This document shows, in pieces, positions 7,630-15,102 of a DNA stretch of 64,000 nt; the stretch's first letter is position 1; every line of letters starts with the position of its first letter. The position numbers and the translations under genes are program-made. The DNA is from Glycomyces tritici (GTDB lineage Bacteria; Actinomycetota; Actinomycetes; Mycobacteriales; Micromonosporaceae): positions 248,001 through 312,000 of the forward strand of contig NZ_JAUEMJ010000004.1 of the NCBI RefSeq assembly GCF_030403505.1, written 5' to 3'. Under the pieces are notes generated by a model that was not told the DNA's origin, ran no database searches, and saw only the letters and a program-made list of their open reading frames with translations.

Positions 7630-8868
7630 TTACCGCTGGATGAGACTGCCTTTGAGCACCGTCGCGGAGCAGTGGCCGCCGGCGCCGTTGACGAGCGCCG
7701 CGTACGGGTCGCCTTCGGTGTCCACGTCGAAGACCGCGAGGTCGGCGCGGTTGCCCACCTTGATCGCCCCTATGTCGGCGCGGCCGAGGGCCTTCGCGCC
7801 GCCCTCGGTGGCGGCCCGGACCAGCCACTCGTTCAGGCCTTCGCCGCCGTCGCCCTGCGCCAGTGCGAGCTTGCGCAGCAGCGGCCATTCGGCGGCGACG
7901 TCCAGGTCGGGGCAGGACGCGCGCGAGTCGGTGCCGATCGCCACGGTGTTGCCCTCGGCGCGGTAGGCCGCGACAGGCGGCTCGCCCGCTTCGAGGCGGG
8001 CGTTCGAGCGGGCGCACAGCGCGACCGCGGTGCCCCGGGTGCGCAGGATCTCCCGGTCGGCCTTGTCGAGGTGGACGCCGTGCGCGACATGGGAGTCGGC
8101 GCCGAGCCAGCCGACCTTCTCCATGTGGGCGGCCGGGGAGGTCCCGGTGCCGCCGTCGGCGATCTCGAGCGAGAGGCCCGCGCGGCGGTTCATGAACGCG
8201 AACGGGCCCGAGCCGCGGCGCACGAACATGTCCTCGTGCATGGTCTCCGCCAGGTGCGGGTGGAGCCGGATGTCGAGCGTGCGCGCGAGCTCCGCGAGGC
8301 TCTTGCCGACCTCGGTGCCCAGCGTGTACAGCGTGTGGGGGCTGATCCCCACCGCGACGTCCGAGTTGTTGACGGCGCGGCTGTCGGTGACGATCTCGCG
8401 CCACGCGCTCCGGTTGCCCTCCCAGCGGGCGCCGTCGATGAAGCACGCCTCCCAGTACGCGACCCCGGCCAGGTCCGAGGCGAAGAGCGGCTCGAAACCG
8501 GCTGCGGGCGTGACGACGTCGGCCACCGCCGTGACACCGTGTGCGATCGACTCGTCGATGCCGAGCTGCACGGAGGCCTTCCAGGCGTCGTCGGCGGTCG
8601 TGGGGTTGCGGCGCGCGAAGTCCTGGATCCACTCGAAGAACTCCTTCTCGTTGCCGTACATGTCGGCGAACGCGGAGTAGCACAAGTGGGTGTGGGCGTT
8701 GACGAGTCCGGGGGTGAGCACGCCGTCGAAGGCGGTCGTCGCTTCGGCTTCGGGGGCGTCGGCGGCGGGGCCGACGTAGGCGATCCGCCCGTCGTCGACC
8801 CCGACCGCGCCTTCGCGAATCGGCTCGTCCGCGATGGGGACGACGACAGGGGCGGTGTAAACGTGCAT
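7630..8868 (-). CDS. Amidohydrolase, probable aminodeoxyfutalosine or purine-type deaminase
   Basis: A 412-aa amidohydrolase of the ATZ/TRZ-like branch. Metal and catalytic motifs are in order: NAHTHLCYS near residue 57 (HxH), HPHLAETMHED near 205, SHVAHGVHLD near 260 and AIGTDSRAS near 310 (catalytic aspartate), with a C-terminal NRADLAVFD strand of the composite beta domain. In the futalosine route to menaquinone this family supplies MqnX, which deaminates aminodeoxyfutalosine; the neighbouring menG makes this attractive, but guanine, adenosine or other deaminase activity fits equally. The ATG at 8868 is ten bases after the stop of the adenosine deaminase gene; a frame to 8910 would overlap that gene. 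Confidence 0.75.
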   Translation of the reverse strand: MHVYTAPVVVPIADEPIREGAVGVDDGRIAYVGPAADAPEAEATTAFDGVLTPGLVNAHTHLCYSAFADMYGNEKEFFEWIQDFARRNPTTADDAWKASVQLGIDESIAHGVTAVADVVTPAAGFEPLFASDLAGVAYWEACFIDGARWEGNRSAWREIVTDSRAVNNSDVAVGISPHTLYTLGTEVGKSLAELARTLDIRLHPHLAETMHEDMFVRRGSGPFAFMNRRAGLSLEIADGGTGTSPAAHMEKVGWLGADSHVAHGVHLDKADREILRTRGTAVALCARSNARLEAGEPPVAAYRAEGNTVAIGTDSRASCPDLDVAAEWPLLRKLALAQGDGGEGLNEWLVRAATEGGAKALGRADIGAIKVGNRADLAVFDVDTEGDPYAALVNGAGGHCSATVLKGSLIQR

Positions 8869-8878
8869 GGAACCGAGC

Positions 8879-9991
8879 TTACTCAGCGTTGGTGGAGCCC
8901 AGCGCGCCATAGGCGGGACGGATGACCTCGTCGAGGATGACGAGGCGATCGGGGTAGGGCAGGAAGGAGGCCATCATGGCGTTCTCGGTGCAGCGCGCGA
9001 CCTCGGCCCAGCCCCAGCCGAACGTCTCCGAGAGGAGTTGGAACTCGCGGGAGGTGTCGGTGCGGCTCATGAGCCGGTTGTCGTTGTTGACGGTGATGTT
9101 GAAGCCGAGGCTGTGCAGCACGCTGATCGGGTGCGTCTCAAGGGAGTCGGCGGCCCCGGTCTGGAGGTTGGACGACGGCGCGATCTCGAGGGCGATGCGG
9201 CGGTCGCGGATGTAGTGGGCGAGATCCGAGAGCTGCGGCTCGTCGCGGGTGAGGTCGATGTCCTTGATGAGCTGCACGCCGTGGCCGATCCGGTTGGCGC
9301 CGCACACGGAGACCGCGCCCCAGATCGATTCGGGGCCGCAGGATTCGCCCGCGTGGATCGTGAACGGCATGTTCTCGCGGCGCAGGTACTCGAAGGCTTC
9401 GAGGTGGTGCTGGGCGGGGTTGCCGATCTCGCCGCCGGCGATGTCGAAGCCAACGACGCCGTCGGAGCGGAAGGCGACCGCGAGTTCGGCGATCTCCTTG
9501 GTGCGGTTGGCATGGCGCATCCCGCAGAGGATGGTGCGGATCTCGATGGGGTTGCCGTTCTCGGCGGCGCGCTGCTGGCCGTCCTTGAATCCGGCGAGGG
9601 TGGCCTCGACGACCGCTTCGAGGCTGAGGCCGGCGAGCTGCTGCTGCTCGGGGGCGTAGCGGAGCTCGGCGTAGACCACGCCGTCGCTCGCGAGGTCCTG
9701 GGCCGCTTCCGAGGCGACGCGGAAGCAGTCGTCGGCGCGCTGCATGACGGCGACGGTGTGCGCGAAGGTCTCGAGGTAGCGCTCGAGGGTGCCGGAGTCG
9801 GCGGCTTCGAAGAACCAGGCCCTGAGCTCTTCGGGGTTCTGCGCGGGAAGGGTGTGGCCGATCTCGTCGGCGATCTCGATGATGGTCTCGGGGCGCAGGC
9901 CGCCGTCGAGGTGCTCGTGGAGGACGACCTTCGGGGCGGCGCGGAGCTGTTCGTGGGTGAGCGCGTTGCTGAACGGTGCAGACGAATTCAT
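8879..9991 (-). CDS. add: Adenosine deaminase family protein
   Basis: A 370-aa zinc enzyme that converts adenosine (or a related nucleoside) to the inosine form. Motifs: VLHEHLDGGLRPET near residue 23 (two zinc histidines), GFDIAGGE near 180, FTIHAGES near 213 (zinc histidine and catalytic Glu region), RIGHGVQL near 237 and a terminal NNDNRLMS. Most bacterial enzymes read TDDP there; actinobacterial ones read TDNRLMS, so this is an actinobacterial variant with the aspartate kept. Length is normal. It is followed closely by the amidohydrolase, and a TATATT box six bases before the ATG suggests a leaderless message. Confidence 0.9.
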   Translation of the reverse strand: MNSSAPFSNALTHEQLRAAPKVVLHEHLDGGLRPETIIEIADEIGHTLPAQNPEELRAWFFEAADSGTLERYLETFAHTVAVMQRADDCFRVASEAAQDLASDGVVYAELRYAPEQQQLAGLSLEAVVEATLAGFKDGQQRAAENGNPIEIRTILCGMRHANRTKEIAELAVAFRSDGVVGFDIAGGEIGNPAQHHLEAFEYLRRENMPFTIHAGESCGPESIWGAVSVCGANRIGHGVQLIKDIDLTRDEPQLSDLAHYIRDRRIALEIAPSSNLQTGAADSLETHPISVLHSLGFNITVNNDNRLMSRTDTSREFQLLSETFGWGWAEVARCTENAMMASFLPYPDRLVILDEVIRPAYGALGSTNAE

Positions 9992-9997
9992 CCCATG

Positions 9998-10003
9998 AAT
10001 ATA
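9998..10003 (-). promoter_or_regulatory. Candidate -10 box for leaderless add transcript
   Basis: On the minus strand TATATT is followed by CATGGG and then the ATG of add, the spacing seen for leaderless actinobacterial messages. No clear -35 box is present. An inverted repeat ATTCAT-CCC-ATGAAT (9986-10000) overlaps both the box and the start codon. Confidence 0.4.
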
Positions 10004-10027
10004 GTCAACCGGTTTCGCGTGCCTGTC

Positions 10028-10693
10028 TCACAGCCGCACTTCGTCCCAGTGGACGGGCCGCTCGTCGGCGAAGACCACGGCCCATTCGAGGGCCCAGCGG
10101 CGGTGCCACACCAGGTTGTCGTCCACCCCGCGCGGCGGGGCCTGCCCGGCGCGGCGGGCCTGGTCGCAGACCCAGTCGAGGCAGTAGTAGAGGTCGAGCA
10201 TCTCCGCGATCACGGCCGGGTCGCGCGTGGGGGTGAGCTGGCGGTCGCGCCAGGCCCCGAAGGTCTCCGGGCGGCGCAGGTCAGGGAGCAGCTCGGGGAG
10301 TTCCTCGCTGCAGGGCACGGCCGGGTCGAGGTGGTCGACGAGGCCGAGCAGCCACGAGATCGTGTAGAGGCTCTCGAGCTGGTCGGCGTAGCGGGCGCGT
10401 TCGCCTCGGCCGCAGGCGATGAAGCCCCATTCGTCCGGAGAGAGGTGGTCCAGGACGTGCGCGTCGAGGAGCCAGCGCATCGCCAGTTCCTCGGGCATGT
10501 CGAAGACGCGGGCCTGGACGATGTTGAGGATCGCGGCACGGGCTTCGACGTGGCCGCGGGGGCGCAGGCGCGGGAGCTGGCCGGCGGGGAACGGGAGGGG
10601 GAACTGCGAGGGGGGCGCCGGTATGCCGAGCGCGCCGAGTCCGTCCACTGTGCGCAGTCGAACGCTTCGCTGGTCTGAGATCGCCGTCGGCAT
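10028..10693 (-). CDS. DUF4272 family protein
   Basis: A 221-aa soluble protein matching my recollection of DUF4272: an arginine-rich entry, then VEARAAILNIVQARVFDMPEE-type helix near residue 50, WLLDAHVLDHLSPDEWGFI, SLYTISWLLGLVDHLDP near 115, and a C-terminal LYYCLDWVCDQARR...RRWALEWAV helix pair. No catalytic motif is evident and the function of the family is unknown. ATG 10693 is chosen over 10708 because the protein then starts MPTAISDQR, but neither has a clear ribosome site. It stands 36 bases upstream of add. Confidence 0.7.
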   Translation of the reverse strand: MPTAISDQRSVRLRTVDGLGALGIPAPPSQFPLPFPAGQLPRLRPRGHVEARAAILNIVQARVFDMPEELAMRWLLDAHVLDHLSPDEWGFIACGRGERARYADQLESLYTISWLLGLVDHLDPAVPCSEELPELLPDLRRPETFGAWRDRQLTPTRDPAVIAEMLDLYYCLDWVCDQARRAGQAPPRGVDDNLVWHRRWALEWAVVFADERPVHWDEVRL

Positions 10694-10708
10694 AGGGCTC
10701 CCTACCAC

Positions 10709-11093
10709 TTTTGGGGTTCACCGGTGGGGGTGAATGCGCGTTCACTAGGAAGGGTGATTGTGAAGAACTGTAGCGTCCACCACATGCCGGAGTCAACGTG
10801 GGCAGACGAAATCTTTAAGGTTCTATCTACGTGTTACGCAGGTGTTTCACTCCTACCGCGCGTGAGTCGCAAGTGTCCCCCGGGGCGAAGTGAACTCATC
10901 GGTAACCAAGCCCGTTCGACACCCGTTCGACGATGAACGGACGGGTTCGACACGATCCGGCGAAAGCACGGGCAACTCCGGTCACATCGGACGGCGTCTA
11001 GAAGGCGGGCCCCCGCGGCCCCCGAAGGCCGGACCCTCGCCTCCCCGAGGGTCCGGCCTTCGCGACCGGACACCCGCCGGGCATGCTTGTACC
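10709..11093. other. Divergent intergenic region before the kinase
   Basis: No supportable gene. At 10911-10921 and 10923-10933 CCCGTTCGAC is repeated in tandem, and GGGTTCGACAC follows at 10943, giving three similar words in 43 bases; such clusters can be regulator sites. A very stable hairpin (11023-11062) precedes the kinase start. Confidence 0.45.
11023..11062. repeat. 17-bp perfect stem-loop upstream of the kinase
   Basis: CGAAGGCCGGACCCTCG pairs perfectly with its complement across a six-base CCTCCC loop. No T-tract follows on either strand. It ends 31 bases before the kinase GTG and lies between divergent genes, so it is not an obvious terminator for either; it may be in the kinase leader or end an unseen short transcript. 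Confidence 0.7.
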
Positions 11094-12539
11094 GTGAGCA
11101 CTCCCCAGGTCTTCGGCGGCCGGTACCGGCTCGTCCGGCCCGTGGGCGCCGGCGGCATGGGCCGGGTCTGGCAGGGCCTCGACCTCCACCTCGAACGCGA
11201 AGTCGCCGTCAAAGTCGTCAAACCCGACCTCCTCGAAGGCCCCCAGCGGCACGAGGCCGCCGCCCGCTTCCGCCGCGAAGCCCGCGTCACCGCCCAGATC
11301 CAGCACCCCGGCGTCCCCGCCATCTTCGACGCCGGACTCGACGAGGACTCCGGCGAGCTCTACCTCGTCATGGCCTACCTCCCCGGCCTCAACCTCCGCG
11401 ACCTCCTCGACGAGACCGGCGCCCTCCCCGGCGACTGGACCCTCGCCATCGGCGCGCAACTCGCCTCCGTCCTCGCCGCCGCCCACGCCAAGCAGGTCGT
11501 CCACCGCGACCTCAAGCCCGCCAACATCATCGTCGGCCCCGAAGGCCTCGTCCACGTCGTCGACTTCGGCATCGCCGCCGTCCTCGAACCCGACGTCTCC
11601 CGCCTCACCATGACCGGCGACAAGCCCGGCACCCTCAACTACATGGCCCCCGAGCAGATCCGCGCCCAACCCGCCGGCCCCGCCGCCGACCTCTACGCCC
11701 TCGGCGCGCTCCTCTACGAGATGGCCACGGGCGAGCGGCTCTTCGCCGACCGCGGCTCCGCCTACGAAGTCCAGACCGCGCACCTCAAGGAACTGCCCGA
11801 CCCCGTGCGCCGCCACCGCCCCGACCTGCCCGCCGAACTCGACGGCCTCGTCTCGCGCCTGCTCTCCAAGGAGCCCGCCGAACGCGGCTCCGACGCCGCC
11901 CAAGTCCACTTGCGACTCGCCGCGCTCCTCACCGCCTCCACAGCACCCTCCTCAACCGTGCCCGCACACGACTGCGGCGACCCGACCTGGCCGTTCCGGG
12001 CCCCACTCGCCCCCGCCCGGGTCGCGGCCCTCGCCGCCTCGCAGAGCGCGGTCACCGCCCCACCGGACCGACGCGAGCGCATCGCCGAAGCCGACCGCGC
12101 CTTCGGCATGGGCGACTACAACGGCGCGCTCTCCGCGTTCCGCTCCCTCGCCAAGGACTTCGAGAGCCCCGACCCCGCACTCGCCCTGCACTGCCAGATG
12201 CGCGCCGCGCAATGCCTTGCCGCCCTTGGCAACGCAGCCAGCGCCCTGACCGGACTCACCAGGGTCATCGAACGGCAGCGCCGCCTCGAAGGCGACCGGG
12301 CCCGCTCCACGCTGCGGTCGCGCCGCATCGCGGCCGAGCTGCTCGCCGTCCTCGGCCGGGCCCCGGAGGCGCACCGCGAGCTGACCACTGTGGTTCACGA
12401 GATGGCCGCGGCACTCGGCCCCGCCGATGCCGATACCATCGAAGCCGAACGGCTGCTGCGGACCTGGTCCGTTCCGTCCCCGATGGGTCCCGCGTGGCCG
12501 GTGCCGCCCGCCGCCACGCCTGGGAGTCCCCCTCGATGA
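11094..12539 (+). CDS. Soluble eukaryotic-type Ser/Thr protein kinase
   Basis: A 481-aa Hanks-type kinase. Kinase domain residues 10-265: glycine loop VGAGGMGRVW (17-26), ATP lysine K40, catalytic HRDLKPAN (137-144), DFG (157-159), activation segment TMTGDKPGTLNYMAPEQ with threonines typical of autophosphorylation, so it should be active. No membrane helix and no PASTA repeats; residues about 330-460 are helical and TPR-like (RIAEADRAFGMGDYNGALSAFRSLAKD, then ALHCQMRAAQCLAALGNAASAL), a possible partner-binding region. The GTG at 11094 is used because the kinase fold begins nine residues later. The stop overlaps the next start as ATGA, so the membrane HHH protein is co-translated and may be its substrate or anchor. 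Confidence 0.9.
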   Translation: MSTPQVFGGRYRLVRPVGAGGMGRVWQGLDLHLEREVAVKVVKPDLLEGPQRHEAAARFRREARVTAQIQHPGVPAIFDAGLDEDSGELYLVMAYLPGLNLRDLLDETGALPGDWTLAIGAQLASVLAAAHAKQVVHRDLKPANIIVGPEGLVHVVDFGIAAVLEPDVSRLTMTGDKPGTLNYMAPEQIRAQPAGPAADLYALGALLYEMATGERLFADRGSAYEVQTAHLKELPDPVRRHRPDLPAELDGLVSRLLSKEPAERGSDAAQVHLRLAALLTASTAPSSTVPAHDCGDPTWPFRAPLAPARVAALAASQSAVTAPPDRRERIAEADRAFGMGDYNGALSAFRSLAKDFESPDPALALHCQMRAAQCLAALGNAASALTGLTRVIERQRRLEGDRARSTLRSRRIAAELLAVLGRAPEAHRELTTVVHEMAAALGPADADTIEAERLLRTWSVPSPMGPAWPVPPAATPGSPPR

Positions 12540-13246
12540 CCGCCCTCGGTCCCTACACCCCGCCCGTCGACGAAGTGAAGACCCGCAACCGGCGCCGCCT
12601 CGCCCTCATCGGCTCCTACCTCTGGGCATTCGCACCCCTGCTCACCTGCGGATACGCCGCCCCGATCATGTTCGGGCTGGCGCTCGGCAGGCGCCGCGAC
12701 AACCCGACGCTGTGGGCGCTGGTCGCCTATTCGGCACTGATCATCGCGAGCTGCTTCGCGGTCTTCGCTTCCGACGATCCGCCTCCGGCGTGGGCCCTCA
12801 CGCTCTTCGCCGTATCGATGGCCTTGTGCGCGTTGGGTGCCACCGCGCACCTGCTGGTGATCCGCGCGGCGGTGTGGGCGCCGCCCGCGCGGCTGCAGGT
12901 TCCGGTGGCACGGCTGTCCAGCATGGAGGTCGTGGACCGGGCGCGGAAGCTGCGCGAGCAGGCCCGCCGCACCGCCGAGGCGGATCCGATGCTGGCCAAG
13001 CGGCTCGGGATCGGGCGGCCGGACCTGCCGCGCCAGTTCGACGACGGCGGCCTCGTCGACCTCAACCACGCCCCGCTGCCGGCGCTCATGACCCTGCCGG
13101 GGGTCACCGAGCGCAGTGCGCGGCAGATCCAGGACTGGGTGGCGCAGTCGGGGCCGTTCGGCAGCCTCGGCGAGGTCATGCTGGTGATCGAGATCAGCCC
13201 GAGCTTCGAACACCATCTGCGCGAGTACTGCGTCTTCATTCCGTAA
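12536..13246 (+). CDS. Membrane protein with ComEA-like helix-hairpin-helix domain
   Basis: A 236-aa protein. Residues about 20-110 hold three to four hydrophobic segments (ALIGSYLWAFAPLLTCGYAAP, LWALVAYSALIIASCFAVFA, WALTLFAVSMALCALGATAH), followed by a charged helix and, at about 175-225, a helix-hairpin-helix module: VDLNHAPLPALMTLPGVTE...ARQIQDWV...GPFGSLGEV, the pattern of ComEA-type domains. HHH domains usually bind DNA or act as protein interaction modules. Coupled to the kinase gene by a four-base overlap. The role is unknown; the membrane-plus-HHH plan recalls, without proving, DNA uptake proteins. Confidence 0.75.
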   Translation: MTALGPYTPPVDEVKTRNRRRLALIGSYLWAFAPLLTCGYAAPIMFGLALGRRRDNPTLWALVAYSALIIASCFAVFASDDPPPAWALTLFAVSMALCALGATAHLLVIRAAVWAPPARLQVPVARLSSMEVVDRARKLREQARRTAEADPMLAKRLGIGRPDLPRQFDDGGLVDLNHAPLPALMTLPGVTERSARQIQDWVAQSGPFGSLGEVMLVIEISPSFEHHLREYCVFIP

Positions 13247-13273
13247 GGGCGGCGGGCCCGTAGGCAAGCGAAA

Positions 13274-13298
13274 GGCCCCGAGACGAGGTCTCGGGGCC
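13274..13298. terminator. Shared terminator between convergent genes
   Basis: GGCCCCGAGAC pairs with GTCTCGGGGCC over a three-base loop. On the minus strand TTTCGCTT follows, so it works best for the lipoprotein gene coming from the right; on the plus strand it lies 27 bases after the HHH gene stop without a T-tract. Confidence 0.7.
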
Positions 13299-13330
13299 GG
13301 GCGTTCGCCGCGCGAACGCGTCAGTCGCCG

Positions 13331-14062
13331 TTAGGCGAGGCAGTAGACGGCGGCGGTGCGGCCGAACTGGTCGACTGCGGGCAGGTACGCGGTGTAGTCG
13401 CCGGAGCAGTCCGCGGCGATGGCTTCAGCGTTGGCGTCGGCGCCCATCCACTCGGCGGGGTCGACCTCGACCACGTCGACCACGGTGGAGTCGACCTCGG
13501 GCGAGTCGCACGGCAGGGTGCCGTACTGGAACTCGCCGGCCATGGAGTTGAAGCACTCGCCGGCGGAGGGGACCACCGGGTTGGTGCCCAGGGAGCTCGG
13601 GACGCCGTTGGACTCGACGCAGAAGATGTAGTCGACCGCGAACGTGGTCTGGTCGTAGATCATGCTCCAGTCGGTCCAGGTCGCGCCGGGGACCTGCGCG
13701 CCGACGGTCTCGCCGCACATGTCGAAGATCGGCTGCGGGTCGGTGAGGCTGGAGCCCTCGGTGTTGGCGGTCAGGCCCGGGTCGGCCTCGATCGCGGTGA
13801 TGGTCCAGAACGCGGTCGGGTCGGAGCACTCGACGGCGAAGGTGTCGCCCGTGCTGATCATCTCCTGGGGCAGGCAGTCGCCGACCTTGGCGTCCGCCAC
13901 GGCGTCGACCTGCTCGTTGCTGACCTCGTTGTCGGTCGTGCTGTCGGAGGCGGCGTCGTCGAGGATGCCGCAGCCGGTGAGGGCGACGCTGCCCGCGAGG
14001 GCGACGCCGCCGATGGCGAGGATTCGGCGGATGGGACCGAAGGTCTCGGAGTTGAGGTTCAT
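13331..14062 (-). CDS. Lipoprotein with two Cys-paired repeats
   Basis: A 243-aa lipoprotein. Signal peptide with a canonical lipobox, ending VALTGC (cysteine near residue 31). The mature part has two similar units: VGDCLPQE...FAVECSDP...WTITAIE near residue 60 and AGECFNSM...GTLPCDSP...VVDVVE near 160, each with two cysteines at matching places, as in the actinobacterial septum-formation/LppU-like lipoproteins; the cysteines probably form disulfides. The ATG at 14062 (MNLNSETF) is chosen over the one at 14083 because the next lipoprotein begins the same way (MNL) after a similar CCCACAGAAAG leader. Function unknown. Confidence 0.7.
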   Translation of the reverse strand: MNLNSETFGPIRRILAIGGVALAGSVALTGCGILDDAASDSTTDNEVSNEQVDAVADAKVGDCLPQEMISTGDTFAVECSDPTAFWTITAIEADPGLTANTEGSSLTDPQPIFDMCGETVGAQVPGATWTDWSMIYDQTTFAVDYIFCVESNGVPSSLGTNPVVPSAGECFNSMAGEFQYGTLPCDSPEVDSTVVDVVEVDPAEWMGADANAEAIAADCSGDYTAYLPAVDQFGRTAAVYCLA

Positions 14063-14311
14063 GTGCTGCTTTCTGTGGGACACCGCCCATCGGGTGGGGC
14101 GGCGCTAGGGAATTCAGCGCGACGATATGGGAGGGCCTCAACTACCGAGGCGGCAGGGATCGTCACCTCGCCGCTCGTCACGTCACTGACCTGGGGTTTT
14201 GCGTCCACCACGGGGCTGTGTACCGGGCTTCATGGCGAGGATCACAACGGTTGCAATTCGGTCAAGCTGCCAGGAAGCTCGGCCGTTTCCCGGAATGGCT
14301 TGGGGCGCAAA

Positions 14312-14350
14312 GGAGGACGCGGGTTCCGCCCAATGGTCACCGCGTCCTCC
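14312..14350 (-). terminator. Rho-independent terminator after lipoprotein gene
   Basis: GGAGGACGCGG at 14312-14322 pairs with CCGCGTCCTCC at 14340-14350; on the minus strand TTTGCGCC follows. It begins 13 bases past the stop of the lipoprotein gene. Confidence 0.75.
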
Positions 14351-14363
14351 GGCCTGCGGGTAC

Positions 14364-14972
14364 TCAGCCGATCTCGACGAAGTACTGGGTGCCGTCCAGG
14401 CTCAGGATGTCCTCGAAGTAGAGGAGGTACTGGTCGGCGCCCGCGGGGACCTCGACGCAGGCCGAGCCCGTGGAGGTGCCGCCGCTGGAGACGTCGGGGA
14501 CGAGGGTGATCTCGTTCTCGACGGTGTTCATGCAGTCGATGCTGTCGTAGAAGGTGCCGTCGGCCCAGACACCGAAGGTCACGTCGAGCCACAGCGAGCC
14601 GGTCTCGGCGCCGTTGTAGGTGCCCTCGAGGGTGATCAGGCTCTGCTGGAAGCCGTCGGCCGGGGCGGCGTTGAACTCGTCGGCCGCGAGGATCGCGTCG
14701 GTCGCGTCGAGGGTGGCCTCGGAGGCGGTGACGCTCCAGTCGCCGACCTCGAGGGTGGCGCCCGCCGCGAGCGGGGCTTCAGGGCTGGTGCCGTCGCCGG
14801 CCGGGGCCTCGGCTTCGGCTTCGGCTTCGGCACCCGCCTCTTCGGCGGCGTTCGTGGTGTCACCCGAGCCGGTGTCCTCGGCGCCGCACGCGGAGAGGGC
14901 GGCGAGGGCGATGAGGCCGGCGCCGGAGGCGGCGAGGAGGCGCTTCGAGATCTCGGGGAATTCGAGGTTCAT
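14364..14972 (-). CDS. Secreted lipoprotein, DUF4352-like
   Basis: A 202-aa lipoprotein: signal peptide ending LAALSAC (cysteine near residue 28), an acidic alanine-glutamate linker with a run of EAEAEAEAEA, then a beta-rich domain of about 125 residues starting GATLEVGDWSVTASEATLD and closing VPAGADQYLLYFEDILSLD, like telokin/DUF4352-type immunoglobulin-fold lipoproteins. Two cysteines (SIDCMN and SACVEV) may form a disulfide. The start has GAAGG nine bases upstream. It has its own terminator and its leader resembles that of the preceding lipoprotein. Function not known. Confidence 0.65.
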   Translation of the reverse strand: MNLEFPEISKRLLAASGAGLIALAALSACGAEDTGSGDTTNAAEEAGAEAEAEAEAPAGDGTSPEAPLAAGATLEVGDWSVTASEATLDATDAILAADEFNAAPADGFQQSLITLEGTYNGAETGSLWLDVTFGVWADGTFYDSIDCMNTVENEITLVPDVSSGGTSTGSACVEVPAGADQYLLYFEDILSLDGTQYFVEIG

Positions 14973-15102
14973 GGTCTACCTTCTGTGGAGTGGTGTTCGT
15001 AGTTCAAGTCTTGTGAACTCACTTCACGAGATTAGTGGACTGTGTCGAGCCTCCGCAACGCGGGGTGGGTTACGATTCGATAAATCCAGACAGGGGAGCC
15101 CC

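Noticed and set aside
11023..11062. Terminator for the DUF4272 or kinase gene
   Set aside because: It lies upstream of both divergent genes and has no T-tract.
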